NCBI GenBank assembly: GCA_032622095.1
Contig: CP136066.1
Span: 169,828,664-169,892,663, forward strand
Reading direction: 5' to 3'
From: Siphonodentalium dalli
Lineage: Eukaryota > Mollusca > Scaphopoda > Gadilida > Siphonodentaliidae
Length of the DNA: 64,000 nt
How positions within the stretch are numbered: the first letter of the stretch is position 1; every line of letters starts with the position of its first letter. The notes under the pieces are model-generated. The model did not search any database, was not told the DNA's origin, and saw nothing but the letters and a program-made list of their open reading frames with translations. Shown here piece after piece: positions 60,037 to 64,000 of the stretch. The position numbers and the translations under genes were made by a program.

Positions 60037-60611
60037 GGTCAAATTAGTTCAATAAGATGCCAAGGTTTAATTGACGGTAAATATTTTAGATCAAAGCATT
60101 TAAAAACATTCTGAAAATCACATTCAGATTAAAATATTTGAACTGACTACATTATTAGCTATATTAACTTTCTCGACAAATTAATGTAACCTGTTTGTTA
60201 AACAATGGTTTTAACACCCGAAATGTCGTTATTGGGGTACTTTCAATGATGAATATAAGAACAAAGTTTATCTATATCTTCTTATGTTCTTCTTAGTGGT
60301 GATGTTTTTATAGACTTTTATATGTTTTGAACATTTACCCATTGCGAGTTCAATGTGTACCTTTAAACAAGAGATTTTCATATCATAACATGAATGACTG
60401 GACGAATGATTTTTACTCTTTGGCTTTTATGAACCATTATGGGTTGTTGTTAATGAAGTTTTCTTCTTTGTTTTCACCGAAACCAGAACCGTGTGAGCAA
60501 ATTTTCGTGGCCTCTCGGGGTCCTCAACGGTCTTCGCTGTGGTCTGAACGTATCTGATAACGTAACCGCAGCGTCTGGTATCAGAGTTGTTGGGTTCGCT
60601 CCCTTGAACTA
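60037..60611 (-). repeat. Segmental tandem array, unit 5 (partial)
   Basis: Follows the start of the other units up to 'gaactat' at 60611, then diverges completely. It marks the right border of the array, inside the PhyH exon. Confidence 0.9.
60427..60611 (-). pseudogene. PhyH-like exon, array copy 5 (5'-truncated)
   Basis: Carries only the C-terminal part, from just before 'GSEPNNSDTRRCG' to a stop at 60427. Like copy 1 it keeps the second Arg and the CGA codon that is a stop in copies 2-4. The truncation at 60611 removes the iron-binding His. Confidence 0.72.
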
Positions 60612-60619
60612 TTAGTCGG

Positions 60620-61560
60620 ATTCCTTATGTCGAAAAAAATGGTCGCGCGTTTTCGGAATGTTAAAAGCGATATGAGAACAGTTTCTATACCACCAGTGTG
60701 TCTATTTTCAGAATCTACCTGTTTCCAGCTTGATATGTTAGTGGAAACAGGTTTTTGTGAGGCTTTTGTTTGTGTACCCCTCTATTTTTTCCCCGTCCAT
60801 CTGGTAATAAAAACATGCCATTACGCATAGCCAGTTCGGTAAGTGGCTTTCTTTGTTCTTATAAATCGTAAAACATGGAGAGATCTTGCCATAATTACTT
60901 AATTACATATCTTAATGTGGAATTTTATCATAAAATCATCAGATGAATTGTATTTATGACTGCATTTTCAATTTTCTTTCCCAAATATTAAGGTATTGTA
61001 TATTCTTAAAACCAGCTAGATCACACATAGACGAACATGAACAATCTACAAGGATATCTTGATCATATGCCACAAACAAAACTTCGATACATCGAATTTT
61101 GGTAAAGATATCGCAGAAAAGCTAACCCTACCCCACCCTCACTGATTTCACAAGTCAGATTCCTTTGGTCAAAAACAACGGTCGCGCAATTTCGGATTGT
61201 CTAAAATGACATGCGAACGGTTTATTTATCAATAGCGTGTCTACTTTCAGAGTTGACCTGTGTCCAGTTGAAATTTTATTGAAAAAAAGTGTTTTTGGAC
61301 TGTTTTAAGAATTTAAAGAGCGTTTGCTTATTATACAAATATTAATCCTCATAACTAACCTTCTGGTGGATGTGCGAGTTGAAATTAACAAAAGTATCAA
61401 ATATGGCGGTCTACTTTCAGGGTCTACTTGTTTCCAGTCTGACATTTTAGTGGAAACAAATTGTTTGGACGGTTTAAAAAATTTAAAGAGCGTTTACTGA
61501 TTATACAGATATTAACTTACACGATTAGCCTTTTCATGAATTGTGCGAGTTGATATTATG
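60620..61560 (+). repeat. Three diverged ~240-bp tandem units
   Basis: The theme 'ggattcctt-gtc-aaaaa-atggtcgcgc' (60620, 61160), then 'gtgtctactttcag-gtctacctgtttccag', 'attttagtggaaaca' and 'aatttaaagagcgttt-ctgattata' recurs (60690, 61235, 61410). The short frame at 60627-60830 falls in it and is not supported as a gene. Confidence 0.7.
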
Positions 61561-61616
61561 CACATATGTCAAGTATGTCAAGTCCACCATCATGGCATCA
61601 GCCACGGCGATTTGAG

Positions 61617-62194
61617 ATAAAGGGTGTTGTAGGGTGGCCCGTAAAACAAATTAAGTAATCACCCCTTTCACCAACCCGATCCAAAGTTGCCGCCGTCCTG
61701 GGGGTGGGTCACATAAGGCACCCACGACATTCAGTATATCTTGGGGCCACCCTACAGCACCAATTCTACCACATCAAACGGTTAATGGGCCGAACAATTG
61801 TATAGGTGCCATATTTGAACCCATCTGGGCGGCCATTTTGGATCGGAGATGGATAAGCCGGTGAATATTTAGTTTGTCTCATCAGGGGTCACCCTACAAC
61901 ACACTGTATTCGACCTAATATTGGGGGGGGGGGGGCATTGCATTGTACCATAATTATATGGACCCCAATGATCATTTATCATTTTCGCTCGAATGGGCTG
62001 AAGGTGTGAAAATTTAGCTTGCTTTGCTAGCCACCGTACAACACCCTTTATTTTATCTATATCGGTCAAGTGACCAAGAAATAATGTGTACCCTATTTGA
62101 CCCCTTCTGAGGGGCGACCATTTTGGATCGGGTATGGTTGAAAGGGGTGAAAATTTATAAGTTTGTTTTGGGCCCACCCTACAAAACCCTTTAT
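61617..62194. mobile_element. Small element with ~120-bp inverted arms and internal copies
   Basis: 61617 starts 'ataaagggtgttgtagggtg', and 62194 is the end of the inverse ('caccctacaaaaccctttat'). The arms stay related through 'caccc-tttcaaccaacccgatccaaa'. The interior holds two more copies of 'ggccaccctacaacac' in plus orientation and a G13 run at 61923. Target duplication not evident. Confidence 0.6.
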
Positions 62195-64000
62195 TTGACT
62201 TAATTCGGCCAAATAAATATCGTCGCATGAGAACCAAATGGTTCTATGTCCAATTTGGCGGGAAAATGAGTTATGGGTATCATTGGAATCGGATGAGAAT
62301 TTTCTATCGAATGAACCAAACATACTTTACCATATATGCACCGTTCGTTCGTAAAACGCAGTGCATTTAGGCTCTATATCCATAACGAACAAATTCGTCC
62401 GAGCAAAAAGGTTCTATCTCCTTAGCCAATGAAAATGACGATATACAAAAATTGACGAATGGCTGCTATGAAAAATATGCGATAATATACAATGATGTAA
62501 ACAGGCATTTCTCACGATTTGTTCATATCACTTTCATTCTATATATGTTAAAGGTACGGTTGGCCTTGGCGGTGGGTATCCTGTGAAAATATTTCCACCC
62601 GTCAAAAACCGCCACAAACAGAAAGAACAACAAAATGTAGACAGACTTTGTTCGTATACAAATAAGAAATATCACATACACAGTATGTTATTGTCATATG
62701 TTTGACCATTGTTATGTAAACAAAAGCATAAAAAGTTACTTTTCTGGTGTTTGTTTATATTATGATGGTAAACATAAAGAGCGTTCTTTGTGGGCGAATT
62801 CCTGATATGGAACGAATAAAGAGCGTTTATGCCATTTGTGTGTGATTAGCCAGCAGCATTGTGTTGTCTTCTGTAACACAATCAGGCTCTTGCTTAGGTA
62901 AAATATAGTAAATCTTTATGATAACATGCTGTTTACGCGATGGTCATGGTATATATGAACGAAACTGTATGCGTTTTAATGTTTTTCTGTTTACGGTGAT
63001 TGGAACAAATATGAATATTTTCGACAACTAAGGCCTCACGTGCCTTTAATCTTACGCAGATATCACCCTGCTACCAATTTACATATTTTGCTACTCATTG
63101 CTTATCGTTTAACCCCGTACCGCGGCTTGTTTTAGTCGGTATATGGAGATAGAACCCTTTTGCCCTGAAATAATATGCAGCAAAAATCCATGCCACTGCA
63201 TAACGTTGCGGGAGATAGAACGTTCTTGCTCTGGCAATTCCTACCCTAGTTCGTCCTCCTCTCTTGAGAACCTTCTTATTTCGATATATTTATTATTATA
63301 TACATGTATATTATTTATGACTATATATTAAATTGAACTAATACAAAAATAGTATGGTTATCGTATATATAGTGTACTTATATTCCCAAAGTTCATGCAA
63401 AGTCCACAAGCACGAAAACATAGCCATGTATAGGGACGCCGGAATGTTTAGTTTATGGGGTTTTGGGTCTTCCTGTTCGAATTTGCTAACATGAAAATAG
63501 TCATGGTTGTAACATAATTTTGCGGGATATGGATTGTACACCCACATGACACATGTACGTTCATATATAACATATTAGGTTATAATCAGAAATGTTCAAC
63601 CAGGCAGAAAAATGGGACCACTTCTATTTAAGCCTCATCGGACATTGCGTATGAAATAGAAACTCGTCTGATATTTAGAAGTTAAACATACTTATTCTGT
63701 TCAATATTGGTCAAATAGACGGCGAAAGATCTATTGGAGAAAGAACCTGAAAGGCGAGTTCTAGCCAAAATCGAACGAAACGAAGTTTGTTTATCTCCAT
63801 TGTAATTCATTCCATCAGAAAAAAGATAAAAACTATAAATGTGTCATTTAATTAACCAAATGTATGAAAAGTTGGATAAGAAATGCATTCAGGAAATTAG
63901 AGACAACCTATTTGTCACCCCAGTTCACATGGAAAGGGGTCTCGGTTGTCTAACGTGTAATGTTTATGACTCCAAGCCAATAGACCTCTCTGTGCTGGAG
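62195..64000. other. AT-rich spacer, nothing recognised apart from a short phrase
   Basis: The phrase 'ggagatagaacccttttgc' (63145-63163) recurs as 'gggagatagaacgttcttgc' (63211-) and inverted as 'gagcaaaaaggttctatctc' (62402-). Short frames at 63143-63331 and 63338-63547 have no recognisable domain. Confidence 0.4.

Noticed and set aside
61923-61935. Long G-run (also C-runs at 7643 and 12498, G-run at 24120)
   Set aside because: Homopolymer runs, possibly of inexact length in the assembly. No further structure such as a G-quadruplex array beyond the single run.

Overview
This is AT-rich animal DNA, probably from a marine invertebrate. The evidence is non-LTR retrotransposons of several lineages, Helitrons, a hAT element, many terminal-inverted-repeat (TIR) elements, minisatellites and fragments of a phytanoyl-CoA-dioxygenase-like (PhyH) gene, with no operons and no compact genes. 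I cannot name the species or phylum. I found no intact host gene, tRNA, rRNA or CRISPR array. The only host-type coding sequence I recognise is the PhyH-like exon in the last third, and it lies in a tandem array of mostly broken copies.

Layout. 1-1716: two direct copies of a short element with a perfect 19-bp TIR. 2365-6038: a nearly full-length but mutated LINE (endonuclease plus reverse transcriptase) with a (TATCC)n tail. 6.1-6.8 kb and 24.1-24.7 kb, and in reverse 38.1-40.1 kb: a dispersed repeat carrying a palindromic 'AAGATGGC' motif. 7.5-23.8 kb: a nest of related DNA elements whose ends begin GGG(C/T)C and read toward TACTAT. It includes a 1.5-kb-arm inverted repeat, an element with a clean 3-bp target duplication, a GC-rich element with a TATA box and three copies of a 32-bp palindrome, and a 5.8-kb long-TIR element full of roughly 200-bp repeats. 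23.8-30 kb: remains of three further LINEs on the minus strand. 30.56-32.28 kb: three Helitron-like units joined head to tail. 33-37 kb: a hairpin, a compound tandem repeat and a hAT element with a perfect 8-bp target duplication. 38.4-39.8 kb: an L2-like LINE. 40.99-44.39 kb: a 3.4-kb Helitron that contains a TTAA-flanked MITE. 46.0-46.8 kb: another LINE fragment.

47.46-60.61 kb: a segmental tandem array of five units (about 2.5, 3.4, 3.4 and 3.3 kb, then a partial one). Each full unit holds one minus-strand PhyH exon, a roughly 25-bp minisatellite, unique-looking spacer and a 50-bp minisatellite. Units 2-4 also carry a 787-bp CACTC-ended MITE at the same position inside the minisatellite. 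The outer units (1 and 5) share apparently ancestral bases. The inner three share a premature stop and an arginine-to-proline change at the expected 2-oxoglutarate-anchoring position. The locus therefore appears to have expanded from an already damaged copy. 60.6-64 kb: diverged short tandem and inverted repeats without recognisable genes.

The genes do not form a pathway. The window is best read as a record of nested insertion, rolling-circle transposition and unequal crossing-over.
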